Shown: positions 8,788-17,382 of the stretch, in pieces
Layout: each line of letters begins with the position of its first letter
How positions within the stretch are numbered: position 1 is the stretch's first letter
Assembly (NCBI RefSeq): GCF_021026095.1
Contig: NZ_JAJNCU010000001.1
Span: forward strand, 806,001-870,000
Direction of reading: 5' to 3'
Length of the DNA: 64,000 nucleotides
DNA from: Salinicoccus halitifaciens
GTDB taxonomy: Bacteria; Bacillota; Bacilli; Staphylococcales; Salinicoccaceae
Notes under the pieces: generated by a model
Database searches by the model: none
Seen by the model: only the letters and a program-made list of their open reading frames with translations
What the model was told of the DNA's origin: nothing
Made by a program: the position numbers and the translations under genes

Positions 8788-9426
8788 TCACTCATCATGC
8801 TTCAAATAGTACTCAATGTCCGTACCGTTGAAATTCGTGCCGATGTGCCTGTGCCCGTTCTCAAGCATCCAGTCCGTATCCCGATAGTCGATTATTTCCG
8901 CAGCTCCCGAGACCTCGAGGGGTTCTTCCAGGTTCAGCTGCAGCACGTGCCGGAGTTTACCGCCGTACATATACTTCGTATTGATGATTTTGAAGCCGAG
9001 CCGCAATTTATCTTTCAAGCTCGGCAGATTCGTTGGCATCACTGTCGTGAAGATGTATTTGAAACGGCCGTCGGCCCTGACCTTCTCAATCAGTTCCCGG
9101 CCGAGCTTCGTCTGAAAGCCCTGTCCGCGCCACTCGGGGTGGATGAATGTGATTTCAGAGTAGATGACCTCTTCCCTGTTTTCCACACCGCCGTCTTCGG
9201 CCAGATGCTCGGGGTCATTGAGCGGCGGTATGTACATTGCCCGGACAGCTTTGAGCTCTTCCCCTTCAAAGAGGCCGATGATGAAGCCCTGCTCTATCAT
9301 CTCGCTGAACTCACCGCGTCCGATGGTCTCGAGCACCTCCTTATCTTCCAGGTTTTCGTAAACGAAACCCTGTAACTCCATTACGTCCTCCAGTTCATCC
9401 GGAGTGATATGTCTATATTCCAACAC
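8788..9426 (-). CDS. GNAT-family N-acetyltransferase
   Basis: About 212 aa with one GNAT fold. Acetyl-CoA binding motif A is seen in ITFIHPEWRGQGFQTKLG, followed by a TTVMPTNLPSLKDKLRLGF segment like motif B. The start is uncertain: the frame opens at a TTG (9441) with no ribosome-binding site; GTG 9426 or TTG 9423, which lead into LEYRHITPDELEDV, are more plausible but also poorly preceded. It is probably cotranscribed with the M20 amidohydrolase 19 nt downstream, which could suggest paired acylation and deacylation of small molecules (speculative). Substrate unknown. Confidence 0.78.
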   Translation of the reverse strand: MLEYRHITPDELEDVMELQGFVYENLEDKEVLETIGRGEFSEMIEQGFIIGLFEGEELKAVRAMYIPPLNDPEHLAEDGGVENREEVIYSEITFIHPEWRGQGFQTKLGRELIEKVRADGRFKYIFTTVMPTNLPSLKDKLRLGFKIINTKYMYGGKLRHVLQLNLEEPLEVSGAAEIIDYRDTDWMLENGHRHIGTNFNGTDIEYYLKHDE

Positions 9427-9542
9427 TGCACCAGCTTTCAATTTATATTCTGTAATTACTTTACTCTGTAAAATGTTTTGAGTGAAAAATGTTTACTGCA
9501 CGCCCGCTCCGGCTATATAAATGGCGAGGGAGTTGGTGTATC

Positions 9543-9755
9543 ATGACAATTTTAGTCAAGTATAGTGACACCAAGAATAACGAAACGAAGTATCACCTGG
9601 TGAACAACCCGAGTGATACAGAGCACATAAAAAAACACTATATGAAAAAAGTCAGTCGCTGTGATGATCCGGCATATAATATGATAGAAATCATATATCC
9701 GTATCATACCGAACGCGTGAAAATTTACGAATTGAATTACAGGAGACCTTCCTAG
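9543..9755 (+). CDS. Small protein of unknown function (70 aa)
   Basis: Begins MTILVKYSDTKNNETKY; small, basic to neutral, no signal peptide, and rich in Tyr and His near the end. I do not recognise it. Support comes from a GAGGGAG sequence about 10 nt before the ATG and from a strong terminator that overlaps its stop codon. It stands alone between minus-strand neighbours. The frame is open upstream to 9489, but those codons cover the ribosome-binding site. Confidence 0.55.
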   Translation: MTILVKYSDTKNNETKYHLVNNPSDTEHIKKHYMKKVSRCDDPAYNMIEIIYPYHTERVKIYELNYRRPS

Positions 9756-9775
9756 CGTCTCCTGTAATTTTTTTG
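9736..9775 (+). terminator. Terminator after the 70-aa gene
   Basis: ATTACAGGAGAC / GTCTCCTGTAAT, a 12-bp perfect stem with nine-base loop and a T7 run; the stop codon of the gene lies in the loop. The neighbouring esterase gene on the other strand ends at its edge. Confidence 0.92.
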
Positions 9776-9776
9776 T

Positions 9777-10685
9777 CTAAAGGTTGACTTTCAGCCATGT
9801 GAACATCAGATCCAGCCAACGGCTCGCCCGCTCATCCACTCTGCCCGTCAGTTCCGTCGCAAGGCTGAGGCCATGCTCACCCTGCTGGAAAGTATGCAGT
9901 TCCCACGGTACCTGATGCTCATCGAGCGCTTTTGCAAAATCCAGTGAATTCTGGACGAACACAAGCTTATCCTCCATCGTATGCCAGATGAATGTCGGCG
10001 GTGTGTCGGACGATACGTAATCTTTCAGCCGGCTCAGGTTCACGGTCTCTTCATCGGGCACCGCACCGTAGATCATCCTCGAAGCGATTTCCATGAATTT
10101 CGGGTCGCCCATCCCCCGCTCCTCTGCAATTTCCTTATTGAGAAGATAGTCGAGTATCGGATAACTCAGGACCTGAAAGTTCGGCCTGAACCATCTGTTG
10201 TCCGCACCTGCAGCCTCACTCAGCCAGTCGCTCGACCAGTGCACACCGAGGCTCGCTGCAAGGTGTCCGCCCGCCGAAAATCCGGCGACACCGATCCGGT
10301 CCGGGTCGATATTGAATTCATGGCAGTTCTCACGTATGAAGGTCATCGTCATGGCAAGCTCCGTCAAGGGCGTCGGAAATTCCGATCCGAGCTCTTTATC
10401 GTCTTCCACCATCGCCGCCAGCTGATAAAGTTCATCCCGTGTCGGTGTCCTGCCTTCCTTCTCGATGGCGCTGCCGATCGTTGAATAATTCAGTATGAAG
10501 ACATGATACCCCTGTGCCAAAAACTGGTATGCGACAGGTTCGGCTTCCCTTTTGGAGACGTACATATAACTTCCGCCCGGGCAGATCACCACAGCCGGAT
10601 GCCCCTTTGCCGTCTTTTCCTGTGCACCGAGCATCATCGTCACTTCGGCATGGTGATCCCCGATATAGAAACTTTGCAAGTTCAT
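9777..10685 (-). CDS. Alpha/beta hydrolase, acyl esterase type
   Basis: Cytoplasmic serine esterase of 302 aa. The oxyanion region PGGSYMYVSKREAE follows strand 3; the nucleophile elbow is AGFSAGGHLAAS (GxSxG); the acid is probably Asp in HTMEDKLVF; and the histidine is in QQGEHGLSLA. This is the arrangement of the acetylesterase/xylan-esterase-like branch (BD-FAE related). All three catalytic residues are present, so activity is expected. AGAGGGG precedes the ATG. Divergent from the phosphatase at 10780; monocistronic. Natural substrate unknown. Confidence 0.85.
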   Translation of the reverse strand: MNLQSFYIGDHHAEVTMMLGAQEKTAKGHPAVVICPGGSYMYVSKREAEPVAYQFLAQGYHVFILNYSTIGSAIEKEGRTPTRDELYQLAAMVEDDKELGSEFPTPLTELAMTMTFIRENCHEFNIDPDRIGVAGFSAGGHLAASLGVHWSSDWLSEAAGADNRWFRPNFQVLSYPILDYLLNKEIAEERGMGDPKFMEIASRMIYGAVPDEETVNLSRLKDYVSSDTPPTFIWHTMEDKLVFVQNSLDFAKALDEHQVPWELHTFQQGEHGLSLATELTGRVDERASRWLDLMFTWLKVNL

Positions 10686-10779
10686 GATTTAACCCCTCTC
10701 AATAATTTGAAACAAAGACGAATTACAGTCATATTAATGGTATCATATAATTTAATAATTTTATCCTGAGGTGTTATAA

Positions 10780-11343
10780 ATGGCGAAGATTTTTTTAGTG
10801 AGACATGGACTGACGGAATACAACCAATCACTCCGGCTGCAGGGATCGAGCGACATACCGCTGAATGAGGCGGGGATCAGACAGGCTGAAAAAGCACGGG
10901 AATTCTTCAAGGAGGAAAAGCTCGACGTCCTCCTATCCAGCCCGCTGTCGCGTGCCTATAAGACTGCAGAAATCATCAATGCGCATCATAACCTGGAGAT
11001 TAAAGTGTTCGATGAGCTGGAGGAGCAGTCCTTCGGGCCGCTGGAAGGCGAGCACATCGAACATATCCGACTGAAATATCCACAGGGCGACCTGCCGGGC
11101 GTCGAATCCTTCGAGTCCCTTGCAAACCGCACTTCCAAAATGATGGATTACATCGAAGAGAACCATATGGGTAAGAATGTGATGATCACAGCCCACTCCC
11201 GGACGATCAAATCCTTCCTGTCACACTATACCGAGGAGATACACATGGTTCTCACCAAACTCCACAACTGTTCACTCAGCATGATCGAGCATCGTGACGG
11301 CGGATGGATCGTCACAGACTACAACATCGATACTCAGGCCTGA
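10780..11343 (+). CDS. Histidine phosphatase family protein (phosphoglycerate mutase-like)
   Basis: 187-aa member of the 2H-phosphatase superfamily. The catalytic RHG is in FLVRHGLTEYN (residues about 5-15), a second conserved Arg/Glu region follows (LSSPLSRAYKTAE), and the second histidine is in ITAHSRTIKSF. Size and the LRLQGSSDIPLN insertion fit the broad-specificity or cobalamin-phosphatase-like branch rather than glycolytic mutase. The ribosome-binding site is TGAGGTG. A single-gene unit between divergent and convergent neighbours. Confidence 0.87.
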   Translation: MAKIFLVRHGLTEYNQSLRLQGSSDIPLNEAGIRQAEKAREFFKEEKLDVLLSSPLSRAYKTAEIINAHHNLEIKVFDELEEQSFGPLEGEHIEHIRLKYPQGDLPGVESFESLANRTSKMMDYIEENHMGKNVMITAHSRTIKSFLSHYTEEIHMVLTKLHNCSLSMIEHRDGGWIVTDYNIDTQA

Positions 11344-11353
11344 TTCAACATGA

Positions 11354-11392
11354 AAAACTGGACGGAAGCGGTTTTGAACCGCTTCCGTCCAG
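11354..11392. terminator. Strong hairpin between phosphatase and DUF418 genes
   Basis: CTGGACGGAAGCGGTT TTG AACCGCTTCCGTCCAG, a 16-bp perfect stem. The T-run (TTTTT) is on the minus-strand side, so it primarily ends the DUF418 gene, and probably the phosphatase too. Confidence 0.88.
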
Positions 11393-11403
11393 CATATTAA
11401 AAA

Positions 11404-12591
11404 TCAGCGTTTTATCGGGATGGCTTTCAGGTACGTCACCGTCCGCCACAGCCATTCCAGCGGTCCGAACCGGAACGCTTTCATCCACAAATGGCTGTAG
11501 ATCACCTGAATGATGAACACGGCAAGCACGATCGGGATGAACCAGACGGCATCCACACGGTTGAAGAGGTTGAAGCCGTAAAAGATCACCATCATAATCA
11601 CCGTCTGCATGATATAGTTCGTAAGCGCCATCTGTCCGACCGGCTGAAGGATTTTGACGAGTCCCGGCAGCCGGCGGACGATGATCAGAAACACCGCGAT
11701 ATAGCCGAGCGACATCAACGGGCCGCCGAGCGTATTTGCGATCAGCGACAGCATGTTCCATCCGCCATGCAGTGTTTCATAAGTCATGGCATAGCCGGTG
11801 ACGATCTTGACGGGCAGCCCGAGGCCGATGCCGACCACGGCCATCCTGTTGATCAGGCGCCTGTGCCCTTCCAGATCATTGAATATGCCTTTCTGTCCTG
11901 CATATAATCCAAGCAGGAATATCGCCAGGATGACAGGGACAAGGAACACGACATTCATGACACTGAGCCCGAGGAACGCGGCATTGATGCCGAGCAGCCC
12001 CAGATAGTCATTGTTATGGATCGTCTCCGTCATGTCGAACCACAGCGGGAAAGCCCCTTCCATCGGGATGTCCACCGCAAACATTGAGACCGCCATCATC
12101 AGCAGAAATACCGTGAAGACGGACAGGATGATGATGCTGATGATGAGGTTCACCTTGGGGTGCAGCCTGTAGAAGAACAGCAGGAGCACCCCGGTCACCG
12201 CATATGTCCATAAAATATCCCCATACCACAGGAACACACCGTGCAGTATGCCGAATATGAGCAGCATGCCCATACGGCGCAGAAACAATACATTGACCGA
12301 CTGCACCTTCTCCTGTGCCCTGGAGAGGAATATGTAGAACCCGAGCCCGAATAAGAATGAAAACATCGTATAGAAATTCGCGGTCACGAAAGTGTTGATG
12401 AAGAAAATCGTCCATTCATTGTACTGCCCGGCAAACCGCTCCGTCTGCCGCATTTCCATGGCATCCTGCATCATGGGTGTGGCAAAGGACATGATGTTCA
12501 TCATCAAGATGCCGAGTAAAGCAAAACCTCTGATGCCGTCGATCTCATGAATCCTTTCGGTAAAGACCGTCGGCTGATGACTGTTGTTCAC
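11404..12591 (-). CDS. DUF418 (YeiB-like) polytopic membrane protein
   Basis: 395-aa integral membrane protein. The N-terminal IDGIRGFALLGILMMNI is the signature of the YeiB/DUF418 family, related to the acyltransferase-3/OafA membrane fold. About ten hydrophobic helices follow, and the C-terminal DUF418 region has GPLEWLWRTVTYLK. Start is GTG at 12591 behind GAGGTGAGCAT; an overlapping ATG is out of frame. Function unknown; some relatives are thought to modify or transport cell-surface molecules. Its terminator faces the phosphatase gene. Confidence 0.85.
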   Translation of the reverse strand: MNNSHQPTVFTERIHEIDGIRGFALLGILMMNIMSFATPMMQDAMEMRQTERFAGQYNEWTIFFINTFVTANFYTMFSFLFGLGFYIFLSRAQEKVQSVNVLFLRRMGMLLIFGILHGVFLWYGDILWTYAVTGVLLLFFYRLHPKVNLIISIIILSVFTVFLLMMAVSMFAVDIPMEGAFPLWFDMTETIHNNDYLGLLGINAAFLGLSVMNVVFLVPVILAIFLLGLYAGQKGIFNDLEGHRRLINRMAVVGIGLGLPVKIVTGYAMTYETLHGGWNMLSLIANTLGGPLMSLGYIAVFLIIVRRLPGLVKILQPVGQMALTNYIMQTVIMMVIFYGFNLFNRVDAVWFIPIVLAVFIIQVIYSHLWMKAFRFGPLEWLWRTVTYLKAIPIKR

Positions 12592-12650
12592 ATGCTCACC
12601 TCGAATTTTATTTTAACTGCCTTCCCATTATAAACTTTCCTTGAAAAATA

Positions 12651-12684
12651 AAAAACCGGACGGCTGATTTGCCGTCCAGTTTTC
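12651..12684 (-). terminator. Terminator of the 89-aa membrane protein gene
   Basis: On the minus strand GGACGGC AAATCA GCCGTCC then GGTTTTTTATTTTT; directly after the stop codon of the gene at 12684. Confidence 0.88.
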
Positions 12685-12953
12685 TACCATAATACAAGGT
12701 CTATGGACTGTCCCGTAAAATATGAATACAAATAATACACGAACAGGCCAATCAGCGGCAGGAATACGAACGCGAATACGAACACCCTGAGCAGTCTCGT
12801 GAACAGTGAATATAAAATCCTGAGCAGTACAACCGCCCCGGCCGCAAGCAGTATGTTCACGAAAGTGTATTCGATCGCCGCCACTTCAAAATAATTCAGC
12901 AGATATATGGATAACAACCCGACTGCAGCATACAAGACAATTCTCATCACCAT
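12684..12953 (-). CDS. Small membrane protein of unknown function (89 aa)
   Basis: Two or three hydrophobic segments (residues about 4-20, 28-46, 55-80) separated by the short basic stretch FTRLLR; no recognised family. The ATG at 12953 follows GTGAGGGA with six-base spacing. It sits 34 nt downstream of the MFS transporter gene on the same strand and before its own terminator, so it is likely the second gene of that unit. Confidence 0.6.
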   Translation of the reverse strand: MVMRIVLYAAVGLLSIYLLNYFEVAAIEYTFVNILLAAGAVVLLRILYSLFTRLLRVFVFAFVFLPLIGLFVYYLYSYFTGQSIDLVLW

Positions 12954-12987
12954 AAAAATCCCTCACAATACGTTCATCTTATCTTAT

Positions 12988-14133
12988 TTAAGTATACAAT
13001 CTTTTTTCATCTTTTACTAACAGAGCGAATATGATGCCGATCAAAATGATGAAGAAGCTGAGCCACGGTGCGTAGCTGATGTCGAAACGGCTGATGAAGA
13101 CCCCGCCTATGACGGCGCCGATGCCGATGCCGAGGTTCAGGCCCGACATGTTCCAGCTGAAGACATTTGCAGCGGAGCCTTCCACCGAATCCACAAGGCC
13201 CGACTGGACCGCCGGACTTGTACTCCACTGGAAGAGGCTCCATATGAACAGGTTCATATAGAATAACACCGGCGTGCCGTAAAGCAGCGGCATGATGAGC
13301 ATCGTAACTGCAAACAATGAGAGCATCGCGAGGATCGTCCGCTTCGGTCCGAAGCGGTCGACCAGGTTCCCGCCGAGCATCGTACCGGCCATCCCGCCGG
13401 CACCCGCAATGAATAAGGCGGCGGAGACATTGGCAAGCGTGTAGCCGTTTGAAGTCATCAGCGGTGATATGTAGCCGAGGACGATATAGTTGCCGATCAG
13501 CACGGACATGGTCACGCCGATGTAGAAAATGACATTCTTCATATTTTTGATATGCGTTTTCGACGTGCTTTCCTTATCAGGGGCATCCTTATCCGGTGCG
13601 AGCAGAACCAGGGCGAGGCCGACGACCAGCGCAAGTACGATCACAAGAAGGAAGATGATCCTCCATCCGAACATCGTACCGACGAGCGTTCCGAGCGGTA
13701 TGCCGAACACATTGGCAGCGGAGAACCCCATATATACAAGTGCAATCATCTTACCCCTGGTACTCGGCTCCGAGAGCAGCACGGTCATATCCAGTATCTT
13801 GACTATGAAGACCGCAGCCGCCATCGCCGTGATCACCCGGCCCAGGGCAAGCATCAAAAACGTGCTGGACAGTCCGAAGATGACATTCCCGATGATGAAG
13901 ACGACCAGGGACAGCAGGATGACCGGTTTCGGTTTATATTTCTCCGACAGCTTCACCAGCAGCGGGCCGAAAAATGCAAAACTCACTGCATACACCGTGA
14001 TCAGCTGTCCCGTCACGGCAACACTCATTCCAAGGTCGTCACTCATCAGCTCGATGATACCGGAGATGATCAATTCCATCATACCCAGCAGGAATACGCC
14101 GACAGTGAATGTGACCAATAACTTTTTATTCAT
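12988..14133 (-). CDS. MFS transporter, DHA1 (AraJ/YdhP-like) family
   Basis: 381 aa with twelve predicted membrane helices. The loop 2-3 signature appears as FGPLLVKLSEKYKPKP, and a second-half copy as GGNLVDRFGPKRTI, typical of proton-coupled DHA1 efflux pumps of the sugar/drug efflux branch. The upstream in-frame ATG at 14148 lacks a ribosome-binding site; the ATG at 14133 has GGGTGA before it. Divergent from the lipoprotein gene at 14259. Substrate unknown. Confidence 0.85.
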   Translation of the reverse strand: MNKKLLVTFTVGVFLLGMMELIISGIIELMSDDLGMSVAVTGQLITVYAVSFAFFGPLLVKLSEKYKPKPVILLSLVVFIIGNVIFGLSSTFLMLALGRVITAMAAAVFIVKILDMTVLLSEPSTRGKMIALVYMGFSAANVFGIPLGTLVGTMFGWRIIFLLVIVLALVVGLALVLLAPDKDAPDKESTSKTHIKNMKNVIFYIGVTMSVLIGNYIVLGYISPLMTSNGYTLANVSAALFIAGAGGMAGTMLGGNLVDRFGPKRTILAMLSLFAVTMLIMPLLYGTPVLFYMNLFIWSLFQWSTSPAVQSGLVDSVEGSAANVFSWNMSGLNLGIGIGAVIGGVFISRFDISYAPWLSFFIILIGIIFALLVKDEKRLYT

Positions 14134-14258
14134 AATTTCACCCATCAATCCTAAAAATAATCAACTCGAGTATTATACAATACTAATGAGGGATTTGAAA
14201 CTAATTGTTTTACACCACTCCCTGGTGAAAGTAAAATAAAAAGAAAGCAGGTGACGAA

Positions 14259-14750
14259 GTGAAAAAATTAATTTTAATGATTTCGGCCGTCAGTTTCATA
14301 CTGATGGCGTGCAATAATGGTGAAACATCTGAGATGGAAGAAATGTACGAAGCTTTCAACAGGAACCATGAAGAATTGAGGAACGATGTGGAAAGGGAGC
14401 TGGATGCCGTCCGGAATGCGGATAACCGCGAAGAACAGCTCGATATCTACTATAACAACCTTCTCCCGAAGTTCGATGACTTCAAGGCGGTCATCAATAA
14501 TTTTGAGTTCGGCAGTACAGAAAACCTTGAATTGCAGGAGACCATGCTGGCCTATATCGACAGCCTGGAAGAACTCACGCGTATGTACGGACAGTTCAAT
14601 CTGAACTTCCATGTGGCCAATCCGATGGATGATGAGGACTTCTCCACATCATTCGAAGAAGAACTTGATGCAATCAGGACGCTTGAAGCCGAAACCGAGG
14701 AGAAATATGAAGCGGTGGAGGCCCAGTACGATGCATTGACGGAAGAATAA
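14259..14750 (+). CDS. Lipoprotein of unknown function, helical and acidic
   Basis: 163 aa starting at GTG with CAGGTGA upstream. The signal peptide ends in the lipobox LMAC (Cys18), so it is anchored on the outer membrane face. The remainder is strongly acidic alpha-helix with likely coiled coil (EMEEMYEAFNRNHEELRND and a C-terminal Glu-rich helix). I do not recognise a family. It is a single gene ended by its own terminator, and divergent from the MFS pump with a 125-bp gap. Confidence 0.75.
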   Translation: MKKLILMISAVSFILMACNNGETSEMEEMYEAFNRNHEELRNDVERELDAVRNADNREEQLDIYYNNLLPKFDDFKAVINNFEFGSTENLELQETMLAYIDSLEELTRMYGQFNLNFHVANPMDDEDFSTSFEEELDAIRTLEAETEEKYEAVEAQYDALTEE

Positions 14751-14772
14751 AAGGCTGTTTCCAGCCTTTTAT
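14748..14772. terminator. Bidirectional terminator between lipoprotein and dipeptidase genes
   Basis: AAAAGGCTG TTTC CAGCCTTTT hairpin overlapping the lipoprotein stop and meeting the stop of the convergent gene. Confidence 0.85.
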
Positions 14773-15722
14773 CACCGTCCGAAGATATTGATGAAATTTT
14801 TGTGTGTAATCTTCTCTGTGAATGCTTTGCCGTACTCCGCATCGAGCGCATCCACCAGGTTCTTATATTCCCCTGAATGACGCAGGCCTTCGACATATGT
14901 TGCGATGCCGTCGAAATCCGATCCGATGCCAATGTTATCCGCACCTCCCAGACTGATGATCCGGTCGATATGCGGGAACAGGTCCCTGATGACGATATTC
15001 CCTTCCCCGATGAATGGCGGGCAGAACACGATGTTGATCATCCCGTTCCCCGCAATGATCCGTTCGATCTGCTCATCCGTGAGGTTGCGGGGATGATCGT
15101 GCACTTCCCTCACATTCGAGTGGCTGGCTAACACCCGGTCGGCCATGCCGATGATGTCGTCAAAGCCGGGTACATTCAAATGGCTGACGTCGATGAGTAT
15201 GCCATGCGCATTACATAGCTCGATCACTTCCCGGCCGAAATTCGTGAGTCCCGCTCCCCTTTTCTCTCCGACGCCGTCCGCCACCAGGTTCGCATTGTTC
15301 CAGACGAGTCCGAGCGACAGGACGCCGAGCCTGATCAAAGTGCGCAGCTTCATCAGATCGTTTCCGAACGCATCAGAACCTTCCAGTGTCAGTACAGCAC
15401 CGATTTCATGTTCTCCCAGTCTGCTGATGCCTTTTAAATCTTTGATATGTACGACATTTTCGCAGGTCAGCACCTCATTGTAGAATATATCCACCTGTTC
15501 GAGTGCGTGCTGCCATTTTTCGTTATCCGGAATCCTTGGAGAAATGAAGATCGCAAAAAACTGCACTTTGACCCCGCCCTCCTTCAGCCGTTCATAATTC
15601 GTATCAATTTCATCCGCATCCAGGTACCGCATCGGCTTCTGCTCATCCATGAAGCCGAGCGCATTCCTTTCATGCTTCTGCAGCTTCAGCAGTGCATCAC
15701 AGTGTGTATCGATTATTTTCAA
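14772..15722 (-). CDS. M19-family (renal-type) membrane dipeptidase, cytoplasmic form
   Basis: Zinc dipeptidase of 316 aa. DTHCDALLKL carries the first metal ligands (HxD); later come LTLEGSDAF (bridging Glu), DVSHLNVPG and ASHSNVREVHDHPRNL (His ligands), and GIGSDFDG near the C-terminus. The frame is open to 15773, but neither the GTG there nor the ATG at 15749 has a ribosome-binding site; TTG 15722 follows GGGAGGCGG at ideal spacing and begins MKIIDTHCDA, so a TTG start is chosen. No signal peptide. Divergent from the YjiH gene. Confidence 0.86.
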   Translation of the reverse strand: MKIIDTHCDALLKLQKHERNALGFMDEQKPMRYLDADEIDTNYERLKEGGVKVQFFAIFISPRIPDNEKWQHALEQVDIFYNEVLTCENVVHIKDLKGISRLGEHEIGAVLTLEGSDAFGNDLMKLRTLIRLGVLSLGLVWNNANLVADGVGEKRGAGLTNFGREVIELCNAHGILIDVSHLNVPGFDDIIGMADRVLASHSNVREVHDHPRNLTDEQIERIIAGNGMINIVFCPPFIGEGNIVIRDLFPHIDRIISLGGADNIGIGSDFDGIATYVEGLRHSGEYKNLVDALDAEYGKAFTEKITHKNFINIFGR

Positions 15723-15849
15723 CTTTTCCGCCTCCCTTTTAATTCTCATTATACAGACTATTTGATCTCCCACAAAAATTAAAAATCTTTATACGCCGTT
15801 AAATAAGTATTGAATTAATATGAAGCAGCGTATAAACTTAAAACGAGAA

Positions 15850-15864
15850 ATGAAAACGCTTCCT
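15850..15864 (+). promoter_or_regulatory. Candidate CcpA operator (cre) before the YjiH gene
   Basis: ATGAAAACGCTTCCT agrees with WTGNAANCGNWNNCW at every specified base. It lies upstream of a likely promoter (TTTACT 15878, 16 bp, TATAAT 15900), at about -50 to -60, a position where CcpA can activate as well as repress. Confidence 0.55.
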
Positions 15865-15927
15865 TAAATATTTTCTATTTACTTTACAATTAAAAATTGT
15901 ATAATCATATTGAAAGAAGGGATATTT

Positions 15928-17259
15928 ATGAATAAAACTGCAACTTTATTAAAATTTCTGATACCTTCGCTGATTGGTGTCTTCATGTTTTTATTCCCGA
16001 TGACGGATGCAGATGGCAATACCACTATACCGATTGCATATCTCGCAGGGCTGCTGCTCGATATAATCGGGCATGAAACAGCTTTGATCATCATCATGGT
16101 CATAATCGTCCTGTCCGCACTGCTGACGGTTGTCTTCAGCTGGATCACCCGTCCGGAATCCAAAATGCTGGCAGACTTGTTCACAGTGACGCCGGTATGG
16201 GTCGTCACCAGATTGCTCGGAGCGATCTTCGTCCTGATGACATATTTCAGCATCGGTCCTGAAGCCATCATCTCGGAAGTCACAGGCGGCATGATCTTCA
16301 ATGACCTGATGCCTACACTGCTGTCGGTGTTTTTATTTGCCGGCCTGCTGCTCCCGCTCCTTTTGAATTACGGGCTGCTGGAATTCATCGGTGCATTGTT
16401 CGCCAAAATCATGCGTCCGCTGTTCACGCTGCCCGGCCGCTCAACCGTCGACAACCTCGCCTCATGGGTGGGTGATGGTACGATCGGTGTCCTGTTGAGC
16501 AGTAAGCAGTACGAAGACGGTTATTACACGAAAAGGGAAGCAACCGTCATTGCGACGACCTTCTCTGTCGTATCCATCACATTTACAGTGGTCATACTTG
16601 ATCTTATCGGCCTGATGAGCTACTTCGGCGCGTTCTACCTGACCATATTGGTTGCAGGTCTTGCAGCGGCATTCATCATGCCGAGGATACCGCCCCTGTC
16701 CAGAATCGAAGATACATACTACCGTGAGGACAGGGATGTTGACGAAACAGTGCCTGAAGGCTACAACCCGGGGACATGGGGATATAAGCAGGCGATGGGA
16801 CAGGCTGAAAGAGCGGCCGGTTTTGGAGAGTACATCAAGGACGCTTTGAAGACCGTCGGCGATATGTGGTTTGCGGTACTCCCGATCGTCATGGCCATCG
16901 GTACACTAGGTACGATCGTCGCTGAATATACACCGGTGTTCACATGGATCGGGGCGCCTTTCGTACCCCTCCTTGAACTGATGGGACTGGAAGAGGCACA
17001 GGCCGCATCCGAGACACTGTTCATCGGATTCACCGACATGTTCCTCCCCGCCATCCTCATTGAAAGTGTCGCATCGGATATGACGCGTTTCGTCATCGGT
17101 GCATTGAGCATCACCCAGCTGATTTATCTATCTGAAGTCGGCGGTGTGATACTCGGTTCCAAAATACCGGTCGGCCTCGGGAAGCTCTTCATCATCTTCC
17201 TGCTGAGGACGGCAATCACCCTGCCGATCATTGTTGTGATGGCACATATCATCTTTTAA
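15928..17259 (+). CDS. YjiH family membrane protein, nucleoside-recognition (Gate) domains
   Basis: 443 aa, around ten to eleven membrane helices with two Gate-type segments (TVDNLASWVGDGTIGVLLSS and ETLFIGFTDMFLPAIL), as in concentrative nucleoside transporters and spore-maturation SpmA/B. YjiH proteins are thought to be transporters; the substrate is unsettled. The ATG at 15928 follows GAAGGGAT; the frame start at 15910 lies inside the leader. Next gene on the strand is the SLC13 transporter, separated by a terminator. A cre-like site suggests carbon control. Confidence 0.82.
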   Translation: MNKTATLLKFLIPSLIGVFMFLFPMTDADGNTTIPIAYLAGLLLDIIGHETALIIIMVIIVLSALLTVVFSWITRPESKMLADLFTVTPVWVVTRLLGAIFVLMTYFSIGPEAIISEVTGGMIFNDLMPTLLSVFLFAGLLLPLLLNYGLLEFIGALFAKIMRPLFTLPGRSTVDNLASWVGDGTIGVLLSSKQYEDGYYTKREATVIATTFSVVSITFTVVILDLIGLMSYFGAFYLTILVAGLAAAFIMPRIPPLSRIEDTYYREDRDVDETVPEGYNPGTWGYKQAMGQAERAAGFGEYIKDALKTVGDMWFAVLPIVMAIGTLGTIVAEYTPVFTWIGAPFVPLLELMGLEEAQAASETLFIGFTDMFLPAILIESVASDMTRFVIGALSITQLIYLSEVGGVILGSKIPVGLGKLFIIFLLRTAITLPIIVVMAHIIF

Positions 17260-17267
17260 TATTCCAC

Positions 17268-17298
17268 AAAGAGCCGGATTAATATCCGGCTCTTTCTT
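17268..17298 (+). terminator. Terminator after the YjiH gene
   Basis: AAAGAGCCGGAT / ATCCGGCTCTTT stem with short loop then TCTTTTG. Confidence 0.9.
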
Positions 17299-17382
17299 TT
17301 GTTGGAAAAATCTGATAACTTTGGAGCATATCAGTTATTTGATTGGTGTCGCCTGAAACAATTTCATAAGAGGAGTGGTCAA

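Noticed and set aside
13552-14121. 189-codon plus-strand frame opposite the MFS gene
   Set aside because: Antisense shadow; composition follows the complementary hydrophobic codons.
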